Shown: in pieces, positions 1 through 11,900 of the stretch | How positions within the stretch are numbered: the first letter of the stretch is position 1 | Layout: every line of letters starts with the position of its first letter | Assembly: GCA_022885665.1 (NCBI GenBank) | Contig: JAGQDJ010000203.1 | Span: 1-64,000 of the forward strand | Length of the DNA: 64,000 nucleotides | Direction: 5' to 3' | Source: Triops longicaudatus | Taxonomy: Eukaryota > Arthropoda > Branchiopoda > Notostraca > Triopsidae | The notes under the pieces: model-generated | What the model was told of the DNA's origin: nothing | What the model saw: only the letters and a program-made list of their open reading frames with translations | The model's database searches: none | Position numbers and translations under genes: made by a program

Positions 1-623
1 AAAACGGTAGGTAACAGGACCGGTATTACTGTCAAAAAGGCTTGAGATTATTCTTGTTCGTTGAAAAGTCTTTTTTCGCCATAATTGTCGTTTTCAATAT
101 ATTCAATATAAGGTTTACAATATATTCAGAAGCAAAAAAAAAAAGTGAAAATTGAATGTAATGGTTTTCCATACGCGGAACAACTGACCTTTCCATCGTT
201 TTGTATTTTTTTATATATGATCAGAAAACAGTGGCAGTCCAGAAATATAAACGGTTAATTTCATAAATCCACTGTTTAAGAAAATATTGCGCAGATCATG
301 TTTTTCTTCCTTGGTTAACTTGAGTAAAGGCCGGCGTGTTGGACCACCGTAAAAACCCATCCAATCCAAGACCATTTAAGTCCAGCAACGCCGTACTTGT
401 TTGTCACCTAAAAAAAAGGCAGGAAAAAAATAAATACATTAAAAGTTCGTTTTCTTTGTCCCGAAAAAGTTCCTTTGATGTTGAAGTAAAAATAGCTTAA
501 ATCACGATAAATTACTACTTTCATTGTTTCAAGTATGACATATTACTTCAGGAATATTTTTCTCAACGTTGACCATGGAATTATAGCAATATGTCGGTAA
601 TGTGGGATAAATAAATAATAAAT

Positions 624-938
624 CGACATGTCTGCAATATGGAAATGTAAGAACGCAAATTGTTCGCCTCGACGAGAGGCGAATATTATTATTTTTAATT
701 ATTATTATTATAATTATTATTACTATTATTATAGTTATTTTTATTATAATTATTATTAATTATTATTATAATTATTATTTTTATTAAAATTATTATTATT
801 ATTGTTGTACTGGAACAATTACTTATTAATTTTACTGGAATTACAATAATCGGTAATTCCGAATTATCCTCATTAACCGACATGTCTGCAATTTGGAAAT
901 TAAGGTACGCAAATTGTCAGCCTCGACGAGAGGATTCC
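624..938. repeat. Direct repeat pair flanking a microsatellite
   Basis: Two copies of a roughly 60-nt sequence lie at about 624-683 and 878-938. Each begins CGACATGTCTGCAAT and ends with the imperfect palindrome CCTCGACGAGAGG. In the first copy the palindrome extends to 7-bp arms (TCGCCTC / GAGGCGA). The (ATT)n tract sits between them. The arrangement suggests a small mobile-element remnant or a segmental duplication; no coding capacity is visible. Confidence 0.7.
684..806. repeat. (ATT)n microsatellite
   Basis: About 120 nt of near-continuous ATT/AAT trinucleotides with scattered A/T variants. The Ile/Asn-rich open frame across it on the minus strand is an artefact of the repeat. Confidence 0.9.
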
Positions 939-2978
939 GAATCTGTAAGAATTATTGCGCTAGCCCTTCAAATAAGCGAGAAAATTGAGCTGGAATATGA
1001 AATTATGCCCTGAGGGCGTCTCAGGAGCCACAAATTTTGAAATCCCATAAGGAATAACATGGGAAAAAGTGCGATGCACGATGACAATATGTTACGTAGA
1101 CCGCTGGCTCATACCACTTGCTGTATAATCAGCTTTTTCGAAAGACAAATGCTACCTAACCTTACATCAGGGAAATTGGAAGACGGGCTTCGTCGTACAG
1201 AAGTGCCAATTAGTGAATGATACGATTCTAAGAACTATCTTACAAATTGACAAAGGAGATTCCCAATTAAATAGGAAATTTATAATAATACGAGAAATAA
1301 TAGGAGATTTGACAATGCCCAATAAATTCTTTTGCACAAACCAACATTCATATTCAAGCAACAAGCATATTTTAAAAATTCTTCATCCAAACTTCCATCG
1401 TACGAGGGAATATAACAGCTCTGAAAAACTCAAGAAAGAAGTAAAGTATAAAGTCTGAAATTCTCGGTGCTACATGTACTGGTTAAATAGTAGCTAATCT
1501 TTTTTCCGGTCAACTGCTTGAATGAAAAGAAAATCAACGTCGAAATTTGGCAGCAAGGAATTCTAACGTACTATAAACTGACAGAATAGCAACAAAGCAA
1601 CCGTACTATACTGTACCGGTAAGAATCTGTCTTACCTCCCGTTTCTAGCTATTTCCCAGGAACACTTAAAGTTAACGAAGCTGCATTGATAAAACGGCAA
1701 GAACAGTAGAAAACAACAGAAAAGATTTTTCACGAAAATAATAAAAAACTGTTACGGCTAGAAGAAGAATTAAAATGGAAACGGATGCCAATGGCGTTGA
1801 AAAGTCATAAGCGCATACGGAACAACCATATAATACTCTCGTAGATAAATCGACGCAAACGAGCAAAAGATGAAAACAGAAAATGAACATGCAACAAGTC
1901 ACAGATCAATGCGGAATGAAAGCTTGAAAGAATTGAAAAAATAGAACAAAGAATTTTAAAAAGGACGAGCGAACTGAAAATTAGTAACGAGGCATAAAAT
2001 CAATGAAGAACCATTAGAAAAAAAGGTGGAACAAATGCGCCATGCAATCGAGACGCTAACACCTGAACTTAACACTAACCACGAACCCGTCGCGCTTTTT
2101 CAAGACAAAGACGTGCTGGAACCTTTGTCAAGCCTGGTTACTGAGCCAACATTAGATTTTGCTCCGACAGTTGCTGAAGCTAACGGTGTTTTTTCTTACT
2201 TTTTAGCTGTACAAATGAATGCAATGGCTCTAGTCTCTGATTTTTGTGGTTGTCACTGTTTCACGTCGCGACCAGAAGAAACTCGAACACCATAAAAATA
2301 AAATTTCCACCCATTTTCAAGGCGGTCAGCACTTTAATCAGCAAACAACAGTTTCCAAGTCCCAACACTATACACACCACTAATAAACTAAGCACAGCGT
2401 TCAAAAAGGCCTCCAAGTTGGTTGCTGTTGTCTCAACTAAAAAAGAGCATCCTGCCACCATGCGGGGACACATGTTTTGGCGCGCGCTTTAATTGCTGCC
2501 TACCTCCATGTGGGAAGTGCCAAGCTCTTCCCTTTATGCGACGGCCTGTGCGACAAGCGTATGCGTCAAAAAGGCATTTTTCGGATCTTACAGCCTCCTA
2601 CAAAGCGTTCTATACCATCGGTTAGCACTATTAATGCGTTCTTTAAGCGAATCTTCCTAAATATAAAAAGAAAAAACCTTATTTCCCTAACGCAAAGACT
2701 GAGCCCTCGCTTACCGTTGTTAGGTATTCAACAAATGCTTCAGTTGAAGGTAACGCACAGTGAGAAAAGAACGTAGGTACGTAAATTAATATTTACAACA
2801 TTATTAGTTCAATCATTGTCAATATCTCATAATATGGGTCGCATCTCGTCTATAATAATTATCTCCGCTGCTTCTCCACCAGTTGTTCGCAGTTCACTGC
2901 TTAGCGGTTCCCTAACCACATTCGCGGTTAACCTCAAAGTTGTTTACATCCCAGAAGCGTGTGGAAACTTTTTAAAAA

Positions 2979-5588
2979 ATGGATTCGATTTTAGCCCTCC
3001 AAGATTACGGCAACAGTAGTAGTGATGAAGATCCTGGTAGTGACGACAATACTGCAGGATCTCCTACCAGAATTACCAATAAAATAACAGACAAGTCAAG
3101 TCCGTCCTTGCCAAGCGCGCCCATAACTTTGCCGTTCGAAAGCAAAACAGTGAAAAGTGGGGAACTTGTCCTGAGAGCCGCACCAGAAGTTATTCCAAGT
3201 GTTCGTATAAAGTCTTTTGAAATGTAAAGTAGTTTATAAAATGGTGTAATTTCTTGCAGGCTGGTTTGGACATCGCTAGACACATTGATCCCAGCAAAAA
3301 GGAAATTATGTATAATCCGAGAACAGAAGAGCTCTTCGCGCCGGAAGTTGGCCCTGTCAATCCTTTCAAAACCCAGCAGCAGCAAGCGCCAAGAAACAGC
3401 TTAGCCGGTTACCTAGAGCCCGCCCATGTTAGCGAATTTCAGTTCGAAACTCAGCGAAGAACGTTCGCCAGCTATGGTTAATTACCCAAATCTCTGAATA
3501 CGCCTCTTCTCTAATGTTATTCCACGTTTCAGGTTATGCCATCGATCCGACAACAGACCCAAGTGTAGCAGACGGCACCAAGTACATTGGACAAGTGCAA
3601 CCTGACCAAGACGTGGACCTGACGGTTTTCCACGCCGTAAAGCCTCGGCCTGGGGACAAGCGCAAAAAGGACCGTAACGACGACCCGTCAGATCTGGAAG
3701 GTTTCAAAGGTCCCTGGGCTCGATACGCTGACGAACAAGCTGTTGCCAGGCCAACAGAGGTATAATACACGTCAATAAGTTTGTTATTCAATTTTGTTAA
3801 CCATCAAATTGTAGGAAGAAGCTAAAGAAATTGAAGAAAGATTGTCCAAGCGGCAAAAGAAAGGAAAACCTGTTGCAGAGGAGCGGATGGTTGAAGAGAA
3901 GGCCGTTATTCACAGTAAGTTTGGGGAATTGGCCTAGAAATCATCCTTTTCTCCTAGGTTTCTTTGTCTCTTTTTGAAGTCAGAAATGCTTACATTTTAC
4001 ATTAACTTATTTTTGTTGCAGTTGACGACGTCCGAGATTACCAAGGACGTAGTTTCCTACACGCTCCCCATGATTTGGAAGTCAACTTGCGCTCCGACAC
4101 GCCTCCTGACCGTTGCTTTCTGCCTAAAAAGCATATCCACACCTGGCAAGCCCACAACAAAGGGGTTTGTGCCATTCGTTGGTTTCCTAAAACGGCCCAT
4201 TTGATGTTATCGTGTGGCATGGACTCGAAAATCAAAGTATTTTATTAGTTTTTTTAGCCTGTGTGTGATGTAAATTTTGCTTTGTTGATGAGCTACCACG
4301 CATTGAGGAAAAAATTGTCGTTGAATTAATTCTACGTTCCCTTTGTTGACCGCAACTTCCAGCTTTACGAAGTTTACAAGGACAGGCGTTGTATAGCGAC
4401 GTACTCAGGGCATAAGCAAGCTGTGCGTGACTGTTGTTTCAACAATGTTGGCACACAATTCCTCTCAGCGAGTAAGTCATTGCACGAAATACGTCAAATA
4501 AAATGCAAATGAGTCTAATTTTTGGTCATTGGTTTGCAGGTTACGATCGATATATTAAGCTGTGGGATACTGAAACAGGGAAAGTGGTTTCCCGTTTTAA
4601 TAGCCGCAAAATCCCGTATTGTGTCAAGTTTAACCCCGACGGCAATAAGCAGCATCTCTTCGTGGCGGGAACAGCTGACAAGAAAATCTTATGCGTAATT
4701 GTTTCGCTTTGCTTACTTTGGCCGAGTCCATTAGTCTATAAGGATGTTGGCAATCGTGATGACTCGGTTAATGTTCGCTAATTGACGTATATTTGGTTCG
4801 TAGTGGGACACGAGAAGTGGGGAAATCGTCCAGGAATATGATCGGCACTTGGGGGCGGTCAATACCATTACTTTTGTGGATAACAATCGCCGATTTGTCT
4901 CGACTTCCGATGACAAAAGCATGCGCGTATGGGAATGGTAAAGTTTTCCGCTCATTGTGCACTCTTTTTTAATAGGTTATGTATTTTATGAATTTTACGG
5001 TTGTAGTTCACCATTTCAAACTCAGTTTGTGTTGTTACTTTTAACTTCTCGTTTCTTGTTTTATTCTAACCTTGTATTTTCTTGTGCCCTCCTCATCACG
5101 TTGTTATTGTTGCTATTCATCTTTTAAATAGGAATATTCCTGTGGACATGAAATACATTGCCGATCCTTCCATGCATTCCATGCCTGCTGTAACCTTGTC
5201 GCCTACGGGCAAATGGTTAGCTTGTCAGAGCATGGATAATAAGATTGCCATCTTCTCCGCCTTCAACCGTTACAAGTTAAATCGCAAAAAGTTCTTCACC
5301 GGCCATATGGTGGCTGGCTATGCGTGCAGTATGGATTTCTCACCTGACATGAGGTAATTGCTCTCGTCGAAAAGAACATACTAAAATCCCGGTCATGATT
5401 TCTATTCTAGTTATTTGATGTCTGGAGACGCGGACGGGAAAGTATTTGTCTGGGATTGGAAGACAACAAAACTGTTTTCCAAGTGGAAGGCTCACGACGG
5501 TGTTTGCATTGGAGTGCTGTGGCATCCGCACGAAACTTCCAAAGTGGCTTCAGCTGGATGGGACGGTGTGATTAAATTGTGGGATTGA
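2979..5588 (+). CDS. CDC40: Pre-mRNA-processing factor 17 (CDC40/PRP17), WD40 protein
   Basis: Second-step splicing factor that joins the spliceosome and contacts the C complex through a beta-propeller. Model of ten exons: 2979-3200, 3260-3476, 3533-3759, 3815-3914, 4022-4236, 4363-4471, 4540-4694, 4804-4937, 5132-5353, 5411-5588; 592 residues against 579 in human. The acidic N-terminus is followed by conserved blocks such as YNPRTEELFAPEVGPVNPF and RTFASYGYAIDP. Seven WD repeats follow from about residue 285, including LKLWDTETG-like, SMHSMPAVTLSP and GHMVAGYACSMDFSPDM, and the chain ends at WDGVIKLWD, exactly where the family ends. All introns are 54-194 nt. The first donor (GTTCGT at 3201) is weak but is the only one that keeps frame into AGLDIARHIDP. 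Start chosen because the next exon and the acidic leader fit and ATG is followed directly by the family-like N-terminus. Poly(A) signal AATAAA at 5622-5627. Confidence 0.96.
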
Positions 5589-7819
5589 GGACGTTTCTTA
5601 ACTGAGTTTTTACAAATTAATAATAAAAAATTATTTCAGGAAAGAACTGGGGCAATTTCTTTTTAGTCTTCCTAAGCATTTATCTCATTCATGAAGTCTG
5701 CTTGACTGAGTGAAAACAAGAGCGAAGTTTTTTATGGTGTATGTAATAATTTGAGTAGGTAATAATAATTTGGGTGCTTATTTCAGTGTGTTACAAGAAG
5801 AAAAGTTGAACTCAATTTCTGTATTCTGTTTATTGTTTTATTCTGCAATTCAGCAAGCGCGAATATACAAAAGAGCGAAGGGGATCCGCTCCCACTTTTA
5901 AAATTACGTTTCCCGTAGAAGGCCTTTGAAAACGATCCCATAAAAAATAACACGGGGAAAGAGTCGGAGCTCGCTAGGTAACTTTGAAAAAACTTGACTG
6001 GTCTCGTACTCGAACAGGCTTTGAAAGTATGTCACTACCTGTTTTGTGGTCGCGACTTTTGTTGATGTGTGAGCATAGAAACTTTAAAAACAGTAGATCC
6101 CAGAATAAATGTTTAAAAAATTCTCCATTATTTCGGTTCCATTGTATAGGCAAAGAAAAAACCGGCAATGTTTAGACGTTCCGTTTATCCACGAGTAAAT
6201 AGGAACAATAAGTGACAAGCACAAAAAAGTTCCAGTACTGACAATAAATAATAGCGTCAAAAAAACGTCCACTTAACGCAATTTGTAGGAATTCGTCTAA
6301 AGAAAGTGTTTGATCGATATAGTTTTCCCCATGGAATCCGTATCGCCCACCTCTGTCCCAACAACAGTCTGATGGTCAGGTGCGAATTTCCCGACAAATC
6401 TAGCGATCGTTCATTCCCCGCTACGCTGGACTGTCTTAGCGTGTTAAAGAGCTTGATGTGTAGCTCTGTTTTCGTTTTCCCCCGACAAAGAGAAGAAGTC
6501 CACGTTTTCACGTCAAACATGTCTCACCTTGTCTTCAACTAGCAACCGACTTACCACAATTCCACTTCATTGTTGCCTTTTGATTTGGCTGAGAGTTTAC
6601 GTTCATATGCTTTGGACATTCACCATTTGTACAAGAGCAAGACAATTTAGTTGGCAAAAGGCAACCAAAGTATTCCGTGTAACGGTACTCTTAACCGTAA
6701 TTATCGACTCGTGACTTAATTGCTGTATTCGTGGCTTCAAAAGACCTTTGCTTTACCGCAAATTCCTTGGGTCACTTACTGGCTTGCTACCATTTACTTT
6801 GCGAATAACCCTTTTCATATATGGAAAGCTTAACTAAGTGTACAACAGACTTACACTTGAGTAAGGGACGCACTAGGAGGAAGCTCATTCGACTAGACGT
6901 CCTTCTATCAATAAACGACTGATTAAATCACAGAGGACTCCTTTTAAAAGACCCACATTAAATGAAAAATGTACCCAGTCACTTTACACTCTCCAACTTA
7001 ACTCTTCATTTAGTACACCGGTACGATAGAAATCGTTCCTAATTCGTAATTAAGGGGCAGACACGAGTCTGGCACCACTGTGGTCTGGCAATTTGCCATT
7101 TTTCAATTTAACTGCACAACAAACATCTGTTTTTGCCAAACCTTAAAATTACATGTCGGCAAAAGTTTCTATACGTTTCTTTTGTACCAACATGCTCAGT
7201 TACGTTCAAATACTGCGAAAAGAAAACCTACGAAATCAATCACGAATGCTCATATCGATATTTACGTTTCTGTTTTCTCGACTTCGCTCTTTATTTTGAA
7301 TTCATATAAAGACATGTGTGTTCATGAAAATGAAAATCAAGTTCATTGACAGAGATAGCTTAGCTTCCTCCTGCCCTTCCTTCTTAGCGTCCCACTCTTG
7401 CCTCAATTAGCCTATATAGGGTGTTAATTACAGTTCATGGATGCTTTCTCCAGGCCAATAGGGCACTTTGTGCCCAGGGGGAGCTCAAGCACCTAGTTTT
7501 GCATATAAACTCACCTCAAGCACTGAACTTGACGTGTACAGAGCACCATGGATAAGCACTGAAGCATGACTTAAGTCGAGGAAAAGAGCAGCGAGAGAAG
7601 ATTTGACATCGAAAGCTGTCAAACGACATCTTGGCAATTTCCACAACAGATGCGCTTTTCCTGCCTTGTTTCTCTGTTTTCTTTTTGTGTTACAGTGTGC
7701 TTAGTTTCTGGCCACTATTGATGGATGCCTTTAACCTGCAGGAGACCACAGCCACCTTCACCAACGGGTTGCATTACCACATATCCTTGGGCATTCTCTC
7801 CCGAATGTATTTCGTCCGG
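5589..7819. other. Intergenic, 2.2 kb
   Basis: 3' UTR and poly(A) signal of CDC40 at the left edge (AATAAA 5622-5627). The rest has only short frames without recognisable protein similarity. A second TATA-like string (CATATAAAC near 7502) precedes an ATG that is followed within five codons by a stop, so it may be a dead promoter. The right end is the upstream region of the cuticular protein gene. Confidence 0.5.
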
Positions 7820-7856
7820 TATAAAAGCACGCCCAACTACACTGGCAGTCATCAGT
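7820..7856 (+). promoter_or_regulatory. TATA box and initiator of the cuticular protein gene
   Basis: TATAAAAG at 7820-7827, followed 32 nt later by TCAGT (7852-7856), the arthropod initiator consensus. The ATG is 43 nt further on. The spacing is that of a strong focused promoter, as expected for a structural cuticle gene expressed in bursts during the moult cycle. Confidence 0.8.
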
Positions 7857-7898
7857 TGCTCATCTCTTCTCCTCCAAGCATACACGTACTGGACAACC

Positions 7899-8473
7899 AT
7901 GGCTTCAAAGTTGGTGAGTAATGGCTTCAAACTTAACTACCGACTTTTTTCCATGTCAATTCTACGACTGTTGAATAACCTTAAATTCCCACTACCGGAC
8001 TTAACCAAGCTCACAAGTAGACGACCATATTTAACCTGAAACCGAACTCTTTTCGTTTCTGCTTACACAATGGATTTGTTAACGTTGGTTCATTTCGTTT
8101 AATAGGCAATGATGGCTTTGGCGGTCGTCGCCGTTGCTGTGGTGGTTTATGCTGACGAACAGCCTCGTTACAACGCCCAGCCCTCGTACGCTCAACCTTC
8201 CTATGAAAAGCCTTCGTACGGGGCCCCTTCTTACCATGCACCCAAGTACGACGACAAACGCGTCAAGATCCAAGTAATAAACGCTGCTCGCGAATGAAGC
8301 CAGCTAAGATCGGCAGTTATTGAATAAGTTCTGACTTCTAGGTGTACCGCGGCCCTAACAAGGATACCAAGGCTTACGGTAGCCAAGGTTACGGTTACGA
8401 GGAATCTTTCGCTCCCCACGGCTACTACGTCACCCAACCCGAAGACGACAAACCTTACCACAAAGCTTACTAA
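7899..8473 (+). CDS. Small secreted cuticular protein with YxxPSY repeats
   Basis: Three exons, 7899-7913, 8106-8273 and 8342-8473, give 104 residues. The first exon encodes only MASKL, interrupting the signal peptide, an arrangement common in arthropod cuticle genes. A hydrophobic signal peptide (AMMALAVVAVAVVVYA) is followed by tandem QPSY / KPSY / APSY motifs, then a Tyr/Gly-rich tail with VYRGPNKDTK. There is no clear Rebers-Riddiford chitin-binding consensus, so direct chitin binding is not shown; Tyr residues suggest cross-linking in cuticle, by analogy. A TATA/Inr promoter sits just upstream, and AATAAA lies at about 8648-8653. It could instead be another Tyr-Pro-rich extracellular matrix protein. 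Confidence 0.85.
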
Positions 8474-8951
8474 ATGCGAAGGAAAAAAGACGACTGTAAA
8501 ATATCGACACTAATGAAGTACTTCCCTCAAGTGCAAGATCCAATGGGCCAACTCAGTCAACCATGGCGCAAACTATGGAGCAAACGGGCGAGTCACGTGT
8601 GACTGTTACTGTATTGGCTATTTGTTGCTTTTTATGTGCTGGACACAAATAAAAAAAAAACGAACCTTCTACCCTCATCATGACTTTCCGTTATTTTTGC
8701 ACTTAACAGAGACGAGATAAAGATTCACATTGCATGGCTGTTCTTAGGTCAAGTCTCTGCACCAGATCAGAAACTTGTCACGTGGTATCTGACGCTTGAG
8801 AAGGCTTAAACTGAGCTATCTGTTCAAAATAAACCCACACTTATCAATCGAAAAAAACCTTCCTCTTATTGATAATGCCCACAAGTTGACATGACTTAAG
8901 GCGTCGCCGCAGGCCGCTGTGCCCTTCAGTTGAAATCTTTGTCCGCCAAGA
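8474..8951. other. Intergenic, 3' UTR of cuticular gene and SLC6 upstream region
   Basis: Contains the cuticular gene poly(A) signal (AATAAA near 8648) and the presumed promoter of the SLC6 gene. No TATA box is evident before 8952. Confidence 0.5.
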
Positions 8952-11900
8952 ATGGAGCCTCTTCCGACTCGTCCAGTGACCGAGTTGACGGACCAAGAAT
9001 TGGAAAAACAACTCCGGGATGGCCAAGAGCGACTCGGAGAGCTCGAGCTCAATGTGAAGACCCTACCCGGAGTCCTCGGCGGTAGCGTGGAGGATTTCAG
9101 CTCAACAGCCTATTTGGCCAAAGCCGAGACCGTAGACCAGGAAAGCGGTCGTAATGGCGACGCTGGGGAAGAAAGAGGCGGCTGGAACAACAAACTCGAC
9201 TTTCTTTTCTCCTGCATTAGTGTGTCAGTGGGTTTAGGCAACATATGGCGCTTCCCTTACCTTTGTTTCAAGAATGGAGGAGGTAGTATAAAATCACCAT
9301 CTGGCGTTGGTCTATTTGCTCTTCTTGCTTTCTGCTCCTTAAACAAGGCGCTTTCCTGGTCACTTACTTCGTTGCCATGGTCTGCTGCGGAATTCCGATC
9401 TTTTTCCAAGAAGTGGCCATCGGACAATATCTCGGCATGGGGGGCATGACGATGATAGGCAAACTTGCGCCCATTATGAAAGGTAATGACATCTGACATC
9501 ATGACGTCCTGACATCTAGATAATAAGATTTAATTTCTGTAATCTAGTAACCTTCCGTACTAGCTTCTCTTGGGTTTTTTAGGTACTTATAATAAATCTA
9601 ATATTTCTGTCTTGCATAATTTTACCCGTTTTCTTTGATGTCTGGCTTCCATGATTTTCGTTAGTTTCCAAACTTTTCAAAATGTTTCTTTATTTCCCGT
9701 TATTTTTGAACCTCCCTTAATTGGTCTATAGTCTTGTAGTCTGCAACACTTCAATGACTTCCTCGTTTCAGCAGTTTCTCATCTGTGTTCTATAGTTTAG
9801 TCGTATTGATTTTCTTACGTTTTTAGAATTCTCGAGATTCGATCATGATCTCTAGTGGTCGTAATTTTATCTTTTTCCCACTCGAGTACTTTTTTTACAC
9901 ATTCTGTGGGTGTCTTTTTTAAACTAGCTCTGAGTTTGAAGGTTTTTCGTATTTTTTTGTTCTTCAATTCTGGTGGAATACACTGTTAACAAAGCTATCA
10001 CTGTTGTGTAGAAACAAATGATATCAATTCGCAGCTCTCATTATTTCCACTATTCCGTATCTAAACGTGTCATAATCATCCTTTTGCAAATATCGGACAT
10101 CTTATTCCGCAAATCATCCATAAAATCTCTTATCAAGATTGTGATAGTTCACTGAAACGTACACAAACTTTCGATAACCTAGGAATTCATTTTCTTTTTC
10201 TCTTGACAAGGGAAAAACCCCATACCAGACTGTCTAAGCTGTTTTATCTGACTAAAACTCGATTTTTTTTTTTCTCTCTTGATAGGTGTAGGCTATGCCA
10301 CAATGACAGTTGTTTTCTACGTCGACATCTATTACAGTGTTATCATTGCTTGGACGTTGTTTTACTTCATCGCGTCCTTCGTGGATATCCCGGGATTACC
10401 GTGGGAAGATTGTGGTAACCTTTTCAATAAGCTTCGTGACGTTTGTCAAGTGCCAAGTCCAAATGATTCCATGTTAATAGGAAACAGATGGAATACAGAA
10501 GCCTGTTATGTCCCCGGAGTGGACAACATAACTAATGCAGGAGGAAACAACGTATCAGCAGTAGAAGAATATTGGGAGTAGGTTACCTATTTTTTTCTTC
10601 TTCTTATTTTTTTTTTACTATTGTCAGTTAAAAATGAACCTGTTCACTTTCTCTTTATTCTTTCGTCTTCTTTTATTGCTACTTGCCTTGATCTCAAGTT
10701 CTTACATACAATTTGATTTCCTAATCAAACGCCATTTTATTCAGTTTTTACTATTGAATTAATTAGTACCTGTATCTGAAGTTGTTGTAATCTTAATTAA
10801 TTATCTTGCACCTATGTAAGTTCATCGCAATACTTTGCGTAAAGTCTCAACAGCGTTTGCATCATTCGGACGATTTAAGATTTGTAACACAATATGGTTT
10901 GTAACACATTGTGGTGTAGGAACCGAGTGTTGGGTATTTCGGATGGGATCGCAGATCTGGGCGGCATTCGATGGGAATTGTTCGGTTGCTTATTGCTAGG
11001 TTGGACGATGGTGTACTTCATCGTCTGGAAAGGCATCAACGAAAGCGGTAAAGTGGTTTGGTTCACAGCCCTCTTCCCTTACGTCATCATGCTGGTCCTC
11101 TTGGTGCGCTCCGTCACGCTGGACGGTGCCGCCGACGGGTTGTTGTACTTTGTCAAACCCGACTGGAGCCTTCTGCTAACTCCCCAGCCCTGGATTGACG
11201 GCTCCACGCAGATTTTCTTTGCCTACAGCATTGGTCTCGGGGCTCTTCCCTCCTTGGGCTCTTACAATCAGTTCAAGTACAACAGTTTCAGGTAAAATCT
11301 CGGCTACCGCTCTCTTTCGCCGCGTTTGCTGATGTTTGGGAATCGCCACAGAGACTCCATCATCACATGCATCGTCAACACCGCCACTTGTCTGCTGGCT
11401 GGGATCATCACGTTCTCAATCTTGGGGAATATAGCAAAGTTATCGGGCCAGGATATCAGCGAGGTTGTCACCTCCGGGCCTGGACTCGTTTTCATTACTT
11501 ATCCCGAAGTGGTCCAGCAGCTTGCCGGCGCTCCGGCTTGGGCCATCTTGTTTTTCTTTATGCTAATGGTAGAATCAAAAGCTTCCGCCTTTACTCTTCC
11601 AATAGTACTCAAGCTATTAAAGTAATGGTCATGTCGTCTAGATCTTGGGGGTTGACAGCTTGTTTTGCGTCGTGGAAGCCATCGTCACTGGATTAAGCGA
11701 TAACTGGCCCGGGAAACTGCGCAAACACCGAAAGATGTTCACATTCATCATTTCGCTTATCATGTTTCTGCTAGCTCTTCCGATGATTACTAATGTAAAT
11801 ATGACTTAAACTCTCCTACTATAACGCAATCTACAGTAACACCTCGTTATGACGGAAGCCTGGAAAGAGAAAACTCGACGTATTTCTGAAGCTCGTTGCA

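Larger units (their letters stand above)
1..2978. other. Intergenic, AT-rich, no supported gene
   Basis: No open frame here resembles a protein I know. It holds a trinucleotide tract with flanking repeats (listed separately). Between about 1870 and 2130 the plus strand has short Glu/Lys/Ile-rich frames that look like coiled coil but shift frame and hit stops, so at best this is a decayed coding sequence. The last few hundred bases should contain the promoter and 5' UTR of the CDC40 gene that starts at 2979. Confidence 0.5.

Noticed and set aside
2422..2776. Overlapping plus-strand frames of 67-99 codons, one Cys-rich
   Set aside because: Frames overlap each other and contain no known motif or splice logic; the Cys spacing does not fit a zinc knuckle.
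7631..7921. 96-codon plus-strand frame across the cuticular promoter and first exon
   Set aside because: It runs through the TATA box and splice donor in a different frame from the signal peptide; a chance frame.
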